The position numbers were made by a program, and so were the translations under genes. A stretch of DNA of 64,000 nt, from NCBI RefSeq assembly GCF_040436345.1, contig NC_133238.1, positions 1,612,501 to 1,676,500 on the forward strand, written 5' to 3'. This DNA comes from Pagrus major. Taxonomy: Eukaryota; Chordata; Actinopteri; Spariformes; Sparidae. Below are positions 38,601 through 47,900 of the stretch, piece after piece. Below the pieces are notes generated by a model that ran no database searches, was not told the DNA's origin, and saw nothing but the letters and a program-made list of their open reading frames with translations. Each line of letters starts with the position of its first letter. The stretch's first letter is position 1.

Positions 38601-39345
38601 TGTCCATAGTGATCGGGAGCGTGGAGACCGGAGGGAGCGCAGTCGGGAGCGTGACCGGGACAAAGACCGAGAGCGCCGACGATCCCGATCTCGCGAACGT
38701 CGTCGTCGTACCCGTTCTCGGGAGCGGGAGAGGGAGAGGGAGAGACCGATTGCAGGAGTAGATGATGGCAGCAGTAGTAGCCGGCGTCGAGAACGAGAGA
38801 GGGATCGTGGGGGGGCAGCGGGAGGAGATAGCAGGAGTAGAGAGAGGAGTAGAGAACGTAAGAGAAGGAGCAGGAGCCGCGATCGCAAGAGAGACAGAGA
38901 GAGGGGCAAGGGGCTGGATGGAGAGGAGGTCGGCCAGGGCGATGGAGTCCCTGAGGGTGGGGAGCGGCTGCTGGAGGAACATGAAGGAGAAGTGGGTGAG
39001 GGCATGGAGGAGCGTAGAGACAGGGACAGAGAAAGGGACAGAGACCGCAGGCGCAGCCACAGGGACAAAGACAGGCGCAGGGGAGACCGGGACAGAGACA
39101 GGGAGCACAAGAGGGAGCGGGGGGAGAGAGAAAGGGGGGACCGCAGAGAGGATCGCCACAGCTCCCTACGAGATGACACTGGCCCCCAAGATGACATGGG
39201 CAATGAGGATGAGGGAGGAGCCCCGCCACACATGGAGGAGTACAGTCAGGATGGGATGATGGACCAGCAGTCAGTGCCATCTGCAGACGGCTATGGCTCC
39301 AGTGAGAATGGCTACAAGATGGAGGCACCAGGAGACGAGTACTGA
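18334..39345 (+). CDS. snrnp70: U1 small nuclear ribonucleoprotein 70 kDa (nine coding exons)
   Basis: This is the U1 snRNP subunit that binds stem-loop I of U1 snRNA and helps U1 select 5' splice sites in the nucleus. Coding exons are 18334-18480, 18581-18643, 26399-26453, 26542-26606, 26724-26786, 28360-28441, 35534-35635, 38428-38527 and 38610-39345. All junctions keep frame and obey GT-AG, giving about 470 codons against 437 in human. The N-terminal segment starts [20 protein letters not shown]. The RRM occupies about residues 103-181, with RNP2 LFVARV at 105-110 and RNP1 RGYAFIEY at 144-151. A glycine-rich [11 protein letters not shown] hinge follows, then an RS/RE/RD-rich tail from about 227. 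Identity is close to certain from the N-terminus and RRM. The ATG lies seven bases into its exon. Intron sizes range from about 80 bp to 7.8 kb. Confidence 0.97.
18581..18643 (+). CDS. snrnp70: snrnp70 coding exon 2
   Basis: It encodes residues 50-70 ([20 protein letters not shown] and K). The acceptor GAGCAG ends at 18580 and the donor GTATGA starts at 18644. Confidence 0.95.
18644..26398 (+). other. snrnp70 intron with antisense L1 and unassigned AT-rich sequence
   Basis: This is the largest intron (7.8 kb). It holds the minus-strand L1 (separate entry). From 22980 to 24480 there is AT-rich sequence with many CATTTCAAA/TTTCAACTTT-like words, probably an old repeat. A C-rich run lies at 24491-24512, a possible LINE tail at 24470-24740, and unassigned sequence with ACTAGTTACTAGTTAC motifs near 25180. 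No extra exon could be supported. Confidence 0.6.
18980..22980 (-). mobile_element. Degraded L1-like LINE antisense in the snrnp70 intron
   Basis: Reading the minus strand from 22980 downwards gives ORF1-like sequence ([25 protein letters not shown], at 22386-22700). Endonuclease fragments follow ([25 protein letters not shown] and SDHAPVT at 21058-21771), then RT fragments ([23 protein letters not shown]) and the post-RT region ([20 protein letters not shown] at 19474-20229), then the C-terminal domain to about 19020. The YADD segment between 20229 and 20347 is not present and frames are broken, so the element is inactive. It is nearly full length in order of domains. Confidence 0.8.
26399..26453 (+). 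CDS. snrnp70: snrnp70 coding exon 3
   Basis: It encodes residues 71-88 plus the first base of Trp89. The acceptor TTTCAG ends at 26398 and the donor GTAAGT starts at 26454 (phase 1). Confidence 0.94.
26542..26606 (+). CDS. snrnp70: snrnp70 coding exon 4 (RRM RNP2)
   Basis: It completes Trp89 and encodes residues 90-110, ending in the RNP2 strand LFVARV. The donor GTGAGT starts at 26607. Confidence 0.95.
26724..26786 (+). CDS. snrnp70: snrnp70 coding exon 5 (RRM)
   Basis: It encodes residues 111-131 ([20 protein letters not shown] and R). The acceptor TGTAG ends at 26723 and the donor GTATGT starts at 26787. Confidence 0.95.
26787..28359 (+). other. snrnp70 intron with hAT-derived fragment
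   Basis: Besides the hAT transposase fragment at 27268-27525, it holds a T-run at 27549-27565 and AT-rich sequence without recognised features. Confidence 0.6.
27268..27525 (+). pseudogene. hAT (ZBED-type) transposase fragment
   Basis: The open frame reads [20 protein letters not shown] followed by [19 protein letters not shown] and LYKDSI. This is the region between the BED finger and catalytic core of ZBED-type hAT transposases, homologous in position to FRSLMAFVEPEFTVPSRKT in the element at 11.2 kb. The catalytic core is absent, and no terminal repeats were identified. Confidence 0.55.
28360..28441 (+). CDS. snrnp70: snrnp70 coding exon 6 (RRM RNP1)
   Basis: It encodes residues 132-158 and the first base of Ser159. 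RNP1 RGYAFIEY is at 144-151. The acceptor TTTCAG ends at 28359 and the donor GTGAGT starts at 28442. Confidence 0.96.
28442..30359 (+). other. snrnp70 intron, unassigned part
   Basis: I see no repeat or exon that I can name. A G-rich run at 29228-29253 (GGGTGGGGTGGGGGTGGGG-like) could form a G-quadruplex in the pre-mRNA. Confidence 0.4.
30360..31351. mobile_element. hAT-like non-autonomous element with GGGGTGTCACGAT termini
   Basis: The left end GGGGTGTCACGATC (near 30360) is matched inversely by GATTGTGACACCCC (near 31338-31351). Both subterminal regions carry TCGATTTGATTTTTG or TCGATCGATATC-type sequence. A clear 8-bp duplication was not found. No transposase frame is visible, and CpG-containing sequence lies near the right end (31190-31280). 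Confidence 0.6.
31678..32601. mobile_element. TTAA-flanked non-autonomous DNA element
   Basis: The left end TTAAGGTACAGTGTGTAATAT is mirrored by ATATTACACACTGTACCTT (32551-32569). TTAA follows an expanded T-run (32568-32597) at 32598. TTAA duplications occur with piggyBac and Kolobok elements. The T-run apparently grew inside the right terminus. No coding capacity is seen. Confidence 0.65.
32602..33185 (+). other. snrnp70 intron, AT-rich unassigned sequence
   Basis: No feature is recognised before the pyrimidine tract that leads into the splice-site array. Confidence 0.4.
33181..33245 (+). promoter_or_regulatory. Candidate poison/decoy exon 3' splice site and minimal exon
   Basis: A 30-nt T-rich tract (33181-33210) ends in TTTCCCAG at 33213, a strong acceptor context. 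A 32-nt segment follows, to the first G|GTAAGG donor at 33245/33246. Spliced after the exon ending at 28441, the frame continues [11 protein letters not shown] and leaves the next constitutive exon out of frame, which then reaches TAG near 35632. If a later donor is used, the frame stops at TAG 33282-33284. Exon use is inferred, not shown. Confidence 0.5.
33245..33537 (+). promoter_or_regulatory. Array of seven U1-type 5' splice-site-like motifs (GGTAAG core)
   Basis: GGTAAGGCCCT occurs at 33245, 33310, 33363, 33454, 33487 and 33527, and the variant GGTAAGACCAT at 33415. Spacing is 65, 53, 52, 39, 33 and 40 bp. Spacers are much less alike than the core, although several begin CAGACTGTAT-like, so the array may have grown as a tandem repeat. 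Each core pairs six contiguous bases with the 5' end of U1 snRNA. A weaker GGTAGG copy lies at 33225. It lies in the intron of the gene for a U1 snRNP protein, downstream of a good 3' splice site. Confidence 0.7.
33538..34217 (+). other. snrnp70 intron downstream of the splice-site array
   Basis: Sequence from 33560 to 33700 is of mixed composition, unlike the AT-rich surroundings, and has CCACTTCAG at 33576-33584, a possible second acceptor. No named repeat is seen. It may belong to the same regulatory region. Confidence 0.35.
34218..35070. mobile_element. hAT non-autonomous element with exact 8-bp target duplication
   Basis: Termini TAGGGGTGGGCGATATGG and CATATCGCCCACCCCTA are inverted repeats. 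They are flanked by GTTGAGAG on both sides (34210-34217 and 35071-35078). Subterminal TATCACGATTT and CACGATTTAATAT sequence is also inverted. No transposase frame is present in 853 bp. Termini are related to those at 249-923 and 10977-11807. Confidence 0.9.
35071..35533 (+). other. snrnp70 intron, 3' end
   Basis: The polypyrimidine tract and acceptor TTCTTCAG lie at 35526-35533. No other feature is recognised. Confidence 0.4.
35534..35635 (+). CDS. snrnp70: snrnp70 coding exon 7
   Basis: It completes Ser159 and encodes residues 160-192, the end of the RRM and the following basic segment ([20 protein letters not shown]). The donor GTCAGC starts at 35636 and is weaker than the other donors in this gene. 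Confidence 0.95.
   Translation, partial: PPTNMQTGRRSMVEGCWWTWNEDALSKDGILAG
35636..38427 (+). other. snrnp70 intron with probable hAT remnant
   Basis: TAGGCCTGTCACAATTAT at 36342 followed by ATAATCG-type sequence resembles the left end of a fish hAT element. CpG-rich sequence follows to about 37750. A G homopolymer of about 17 lies at 37866-37882. A matching right end was not found. The remainder is unassigned. Confidence 0.4.
38428..38527 (+). CDS. snrnp70: snrnp70 coding exon 8 (glycine-rich hinge)
   Basis: It encodes [20 protein letters not shown] and the following acidic/basic stretch. The donor GTGAGT starts at 38528, and the following intron is only 82 bp. Confidence 0.94.
38610..39345 (+). 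CDS. snrnp70: snrnp70 terminal coding exon (RS/RE/RD-rich tail)
   Basis: It encodes about 244 residues dominated by RE, RD and RS dipeptides, with [13 protein letters not shown] clusters, an acidic interlude (GEVGEGMEE) and a C-terminus ending [12 protein letters not shown] before TGA. The tail mediates RS-type interactions. The low complexity makes the complementary strand look open, but those frames are not genes. Confidence 0.95.
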
Positions 39346-39885
39346 GATGATCCTTCTCCCAGCATACTCCCACTTATGAATAAGTCATTTCATACTATAC
39401 ATAAATGTGGCACATAACTGTTTGCCAAGATTCAGGAAGCTAGGGTATTGTCAGGGCTTTCTCAGTACCAGACACCTAGCTAGCTTTTTTCTTTTCTTCT
39501 TTTTTTTTTTTTTCAGGAATCCGTTGGAAAACTTTCATTGCCTGCACCATTGATGCATAGAACTGATTTGATCTCACTAAAATTGCAGATTTCCTGCATT
39601 GCCCAACTAATCCCTTTTCAGATTACTTGAGTGATTAAGGCTAGGTATGTTTTTTTTCTTCCACTTCCCACTTGGCTTGGGATGAAGTGTAAAAATATGA
39701 GTTCTGTTCATTTTTGGATTGTTTTTTATTTCAAGCTTATAAAGCAGGTAGATTTATGCTTATTTGGATCCAGTGACCAATTTCTGCTTAATGTATGTGA
39801 AACTGAAGGTAATGTAGTATTGTGTGATAATTGAGGGCTGTTCTGTTTATTCATTTTGGAATAAAATGCTTTTAAATGATCTCTC
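39346..39885 (+). promoter_or_regulatory. snrnp70: snrnp70 3' UTR and poly(A) signal
   Basis: AATAAA at 39860-39865 lies about 515 bp after the stop and is followed by a T/G-rich stretch. It is the best visible cleavage signal. Confidence 0.75.
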
Positions 39886-40019
39886 CTGTTTGTATGTTAT
39901 TTTTGCATGGTCAGCATAACTTAATATGTCAGGTCTGCAAAGTCCAATTTCCATACTGCATGAATGGAAACCGGTGACGGGGAGTCCAACAAAAATCTAA
40001 AATGGTCAGCAGCAACCAA

Positions 40020-41394
<1,375 letters not shown>

Positions 41395-41852
41395 TATTGA
41401 TCACAGGGCTAAAAAAAAAATGGGGAAAAACACTGTGTTGGCCCTTTACAAATACAACTTCAGATAAAAGTAACAAAGCAGCAGCAAACCTAGGTATAGG
41501 AGGTATAATTCCATCATGTTTTTTGTTGCTCAAATGGCTTTTCTCCACCAACTTGAAATTAGTTTCTGATACAGAAAATTGTAAACGCAACATTTGTCAT
41601 TACTCTGCGTCCGTGCTTCCAATCTGCACAGTAGGAGTACTTCGAAGTAGATGCTCATTCTATAGTCACGCACTGAAGCTGCTGCGTCGGCTGCTACCTG
41701 ATCCTCTGGAGCATCTCGGCCCTCACTCATCTTCAGTCTGCTGACCACGTCATTCCACAAGATGGACCACACATCGCTGTGAACCAGATTCTCTTCTTCT
41801 TCATCTACGCACTGTTAATTAGAGGAGCAGCTTCGACGCTGAGGAGCTCAGA
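41395..41852 (+). promoter_or_regulatory. lin7b: lin7b promoter and 5' UTR region
   Basis: The sequence becomes CpG-containing from about 41600 and includes short pyrimidine runs (TTCTTCTTCTTC near 41790). An in-frame TAG at 41820-41822 closes the frame upstream of the first possible ATG. The transcription start cannot be fixed. Confidence 0.4.
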
Positions 41853-41891
41853 ATGATGTCCTCTTACTACCACCCTGCAAAGGAAGCAGAC

Positions 41892-41928
41892 ATGGCGGCT
41901 ATGACAGAGCCGCTCTGCCTGGAAAGAG
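41892..41928 (+). CDS. lin7b: lin7b coding exon 1
   Basis: It encodes residues 1-12 and the first base of Asp13. The donor GTAACG starts at 41929. Confidence 0.85.
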
Positions 41929-44900
41929 GTAACGTGTTACACCGCTCCACCACAACCTCCTGGCCGATGTTAATGTAGGTAACCGTTAACCTATGTATTA
42001 AATACACGGTGGGTATTGGGTACAGTTAGGTCTTAATGTACCCAATGATAACAATGAGCGATCCTAAAATAACAATTTTGTTGTAACTGAATCATTTGTG
42101 AAATTAAGTAACCGTATGTCGCAGTTATTAATTACAAAAATGTTCGAGTTCGACCGTTCGCTCGGCCCCCGCTCGTTTTGTCGAAGTAAACGCCGTTAGC
42201 TGTATAATCCATTCAAACCATATCAGTGTTGTCACATCTCTTTAGGCAACATGCTTGGCTGTAAATCGAATCACGGACTTTTAGTATTATCATGCGTGCC
42301 TTCGACAATATGATCAAAGGACGAACTGACTGAATTCACAGTTGAATGGAATCGCCTGGTGTTTCTTCGTTAACGTACGCCGCCAGGAGTTCATTCAAGG
42401 TGTGGTCCAAAGCGCATACGCAATTTAACGACGAGGGGAGTTTCGCGATGGTGGCCCTCACCTCAAAGGCATTGTTTATTATGAAAAGCCTGTCTTGAAT
42501 GAGCATCACAAACCTAGCCAGTTCTGTTCCCAGATAGCAGACCAACAATGAATCAACACTGAATCGATGATAATTCTGCATCAATAAGACTACATTTGAA
42601 GGGTTGTGACGGACATGACATGATAACAATGACATGACACCTGAATGAACATGAAGTCTTGAACGAATGTTTGACTGGTGCCACTAACCGCCATCCTGTC
42701 AATTATGTCACTTTTAATGCAAGTTGATGTATAAGATGTCTTCATCATGACTCTCTGACATCCACCTAAACATAACTTGTCCTCTGTTATCATGACTTGA
42801 TGTAAAAGTGCAAACAGACAACTGCCATCAAAGACATTTCAAACAATTTAAACGTTGCATTAGAGGTGACATCATCGACCACATGACATTTAATGACAGC
42901 AGTCATCAGACATTCACAAAGAACACTCACCTGTCATTAACTTGATGTTAATGACAGGTGTAATGTCAGTCTTCTAATACAGTCTTTATCACCAAGCCAA
43001 CTCAGAGTTAATGATATCTGAATAATTCAGGCAGTTGTTCTGCCTGGAAATCTTGGGCCCTGGCATTCTTGTTGGATATTCTTTGACGCCTAAATACTGA
43101 TGCTTTATATGTAGCTATCAATTGATCTCTGGAATTATGACAACTGGAATACTTTGGTGACCTTTAGACAAAAACATGTGACTGAGATTTGAAAAAAGCC
43201 TCTGCAAATGTGCAGCTCATGCAAAATTTGAGATGTAGGCCTATTGTGAATGTACTTGTGTTCACAGTGCATCAGTAACAAGGAGTCCTCAAGGCTGGAC
43301 TTTGATTGAGATTGATTGATGTAGGTAGCTCATAAAGGGCCCATAGCTAATTTTTTGCCCTATAGTGGCTAGACTAAGTGTTTCTTCAATCTTTATATCT
43401 GTAGCGCCAATTCACAACAAAAGTTATCTCGTACCACTTTGCAATTTGAGCAGGTCCGGACCATACTCTTTAGTAATTTATTTACACACACCCAACATTT
43501 CCCCCATGAGCAAGCACTTGGTGACAGTGGCGAGAAAAATGACCTTTTATCTGGCTTTTCACGGCACACTATACCATATACTCTTTACATGAATACATGC
43601 ATTCATACTATGCAACCAGATGATTATCATAAGACAGAGCTCATGTCTGAAACCAACAGACACAAGATTTCACTTTACATAAATAATAATGTTGTATCTA
43701 TATTGTTAAGTTTCATATGTAAGAACAACATATCAAAATAATAAGGGACATTTGAGAATTCCCTCACAGAAGTCAGTCACAACTGGGGAAGCTGAGGGGT
43801 CAGTTTATATAATGACGTCATTGTAAACGGGGCGCGACATTAACGACTTTAATGTTTTTGTATTAACTTGAATGGCCACTATAACTTAAATCTAATCGTT
43901 AGATTAGATAGGCTGTAGTTCAGGAGATAGAGCGGGTCGTCTAGTAATCGGAAGGTCACTGGTTTCGAATCCCTGGCTCCCCCAGCTGCATGTCTAAGTG
44001 TCCTTGAGCAAGATACTGAACCCCAAATTGCTCCTGATGAGCAGTTGGCACCTTGCATGGCAGCCTCTGCCATCAGTGTGTGAATGTGACAAGTGTTTTG
44101 CCGCTTTGAGCGGTCTGTAGACTGGAAAAGCCATTCCATTTACCTTTTATTAATAACAATGTACAATAACTTGAGAAGTTTCCCACTACAGCAGACAGCA
44201 AAATTGAACGCCAGCATACTATAGGTAAAAGCAGCAACATCAGCTACAGTCAACAACAGCAAGGTGATGAAGAGGGAGAGAATTTCTCCAGACTTTCTTA
44301 TAATCACTTCATTTTGTGAGTTGTTGAGTTAGAAGAAACCTAATAAACATAATGCTTTATATGACAAATTCTTCATCATTTGGGCCATTTTATAAATCTG
44401 GCAATTAAGATCTCTCTATCTTTGTGTAAAAAGCATTGTGTCCGTTGTCCCAGCAATGTACGTATTTATATACATACAGAGCTGGGTAGTGCTAGCCAAT
44501 CACAAGTGGTCGTTTGAGATGCATGTTGAGGGGCCTAATGCCAGGTGTGAACTGACAAGCTACCTCATAGTTGACAATAATGTAGCGCAGTGAGGATACA
44601 GATGTTTTATAGAAGAGACAAGCATGTATAACAACTTATAAATGTACTTTAATGCAACTCACAACGTGGCATAATATGACAAAAATAATATCAAGATGAA
44701 ATGTCATCAAGAAATGTGGTTAGAACAGCACCATACAAGGCGGTACATTAACAGTGAAGGGCAGATATATTGGTTGCACATTTGATCATTTAAAAAGAGT
44801 TGTACAACTTATGAATACAAAGGAGCACATTTGTAGAGCCCCGCCTCCACCATGGTTTGTATATTCCAGCTGTATGTCACGCCTCTTTTGTGCATCACAA

Positions 44901-47900
44901 TTCAGATTAGGATACACCTGTGCATCCTCACTCATAGCTCCTCCGGAAAGCCCCCTTTGTCCTCGCTCCTGTCTCCTCATGGAACATAGGAATTGAGACA
45001 TCCTTCAATATGGCGTGTGGAAATCGATTTTGGGGTCAAAGGCAGGAGGATGGTGGAGCGAGGAGGCACATAAAAGAGAAATGAGAAGAGCCCTCTCTCT
45101 CTGCATCAAGCCTTTTTTTGTGTTTTGTGTGTGCTAGATGTGTGCAGGGTGATCGAACTGCTGGACCGGCTGCAGCGGAGTGGTGAGCTGCCTCCTCCCA
45201 AACTGCAGGCACTGCAGAGAGTCCTACAGAGCAAATTCTGTGCCGCTATCAGAGAGGTAAAGGGGAAGTGATCTTCCTGATTCCTGGTCGATGACCTTAA
45301 GCTGCTTAGCTCTTTGAATCACTGTTAACACCACATTGGACCTCTTGTGCACAGAAATATGGCTCATTATAACAGATTTGTGAGGAATCAGGATTTAGTT
45401 ACTTATTTAGTTACTTAAATGTTTGACTTTATTGTTTTGGTTGGTTGTGATGTTCTGTGACCCTGCAAAGAATCAGCGGTTACAGATGGATGGATAAATG
45501 TGATGTTCATCATGTGTGTATTCAATGTACTGTATATCACTTTACCACAGTCATATGTTAACCTGACTTATCTGTGCTCTCCTCTGTTGTCCTCTAGGTA
45601 TATGAGCAGCTATATGACACTCTTGATATTGTTGGAGGACCAGAAGTACGAGCACAGGCAACAGCCAAGGTACTACATGCAAACTACATATTGCACAAGC
45701 AGAATTATTTTAGAGACATTGGGCCCATTTTTTTATTGCACAAGCACAGCAACCAGTGCAAAGTGGTAGGTCTTTGGTACATGCCTGTGTGGGTGGCTCC
45801 AATTGCACCTGCTATGATGATTAAGCAGAGTAAAGTGCTAAAGGCTGGGTGCAGTTAAATATAGATCAATTGTGGCGATTAATACAAAAATACATTATTA
45901 GCAAGTCACATCACTGATTTCATCTCTCTGATACAGCAGAGCCAATAACAGAGAAGTATAACAATGATGATTCAACTATAGAAAGACACTTACATGAAGA
46001 GCAGCACAATATGAACACATGGTACTACAAATCTGTAGACATAAGCAGATAATGTTGATGTGCTGTATCATAGGTCACTGGACTTGTTTCAGTTTGTTGA
46101 AGATGTTTCACCTCTCATCCAAGACGCTTCTTCAGTTCTAACCAACTGGAGGGGAGTTTGCAGGCTTAATTAATGTCGTTGGCCACCTCCTCTGTTCAAA
46201 GATGGTTGTTCCAGCCGTCTTTGACCCACTTACAATGCAGTACTGAGCTCCGTCCCCAGACAGCTTAACAACCATTAACACCTGGGCTCACCTACCCACA
46301 AGTGGCCCTAACGACTCTGAAACTGAACAAGAAACTGAAAACAAGTCCAGTTGCCTACGATACAGCACTTAGAATAAGCAGATATTGTTTTTTCCTGTTA
46401 ATGAACGGAATATAATTTAGTATCAATGTGATGCTATTTCAGTTATAATTCTGCGTGATAGCGGCGTTTGCATGCAGTGCATTTCAAGAATAGAACTTGA
46501 TGCCACTTTTGCTAAAAGGAAAATTGGAAATGAGGTCAAGACACACTGAGGCACGTCAATCAGATATCCTCTGCAGAAACAGGCAAAATACTGAGTTATA
46601 ATCTACCAGTATGCTGTGTGCAAGCATGATGTGATGTGCATGCAAATTAATGAAGGTCAACACACTGGACAGCCATGTGCAATGGTGGTGCGTTCCAGTG
46701 CAGCACTTCTCAAATCTAAAGCTGCAGATTTATCAACATGTCTGTCCTGCTCCCGTCAGATGGCTGCAGGGACTTAATGAACTGATGGAGAAACGTTTCA
46801 TACAGCATAAATCAACCATGGACAAAAGATGCTCTAAGAATTACTTATATTATTATTCATAGATAAATGCAGGCCTATTTACCGATGTCCGTGCTTGAAC
46901 CATGCTAAATGGTATTTTAAAAGCAGATGTAAAAGCCTGTATCAGTGTTTAATTAAAATATGTTGTTGTTTTAGGACACAACAAGTCTGTCCTAAAATAC
47001 CATTCACATATGACTTTTTGTTACACATTTTGTCATGTGTACTAAATGACTCTTTACTTGGTGTGATCATTCCTCCTGTTATTTGTAGTAGATTACACTT
47101 GCTTTATCTTACTCAGACTGCTGAAGTCCCATAATAATACAGTTTAATGATGCGTCGGACAGTTCTTGACCCAATTTTAGTAGTTTCAGTAATCTCCTTA
47201 GTTGTTTTCTTTGTTTGATGCAGGCCAATAATTTGACCCTTCTGAAATAGAGTAACATCTTTTCCACGACCACAGGATATATCTTCTGACATGGTTGTTT
47301 AAGAAATGAGAAGCTCCTCACTGCATCAGTTGGGGTTAAATAACTTGTTACCGGCTGAATCATGTTAATCACTGCAGTAATTATCCAATGGAAGGCTCTT
47401 ACTTATTTGCTTAGTTAAATCCAGGTGGAGACTTTTTTTTGGGCCAGGCAGTGTATATTGAGAGTGACTTATATTTTTGATGAATGAAAAATGGCGCAGG
47501 GACCTGTTGTAAGGGAATCAGCAAGATCAGCGGTTTGAAATCCTGACTTTTTAGCAGTGTAATGTATTTGAGCATTCAGGCAATTGATTTCACCTGCAGA
47601 AGTTTCACTTTCACTTGGTGTGTCACTATCAGGATCTCTTCAACAGTAACAATAATTTTACCTCTGCTGTGCTGCTTAGTGGCATAATGGTTAGCACATA
47701 TAGCACACATCGACACATCCTGTGAGAAGTGAAGATCTGGCAGTTCGACTCTGGTCGGCAATGCAAGGCAAGGCAATTTCTGCATTTCCAACCACAAGCA
47801 TTTCATCTGTCAATAACTGAACAGGTGTAATTTCAATATAATTTCAAAATATATGGAATACCAAAATATGAAAATTGAGTTTTATCCGAATTTGTCCAGA

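Noticed and set aside
38473..39373. Minus-strand and alternate-frame open frames of 228-273 codons
   Set aside because: They are shadows of the arginine/glutamate/aspartate-rich tail of snrnp70, whose repetitive codons leave other frames open.
43911..43990. Possible functional tRNA gene
   Set aside because: A- and B-box-like sequences are present, but no convincing acceptor-stem pairing was found and a SINE body follows.
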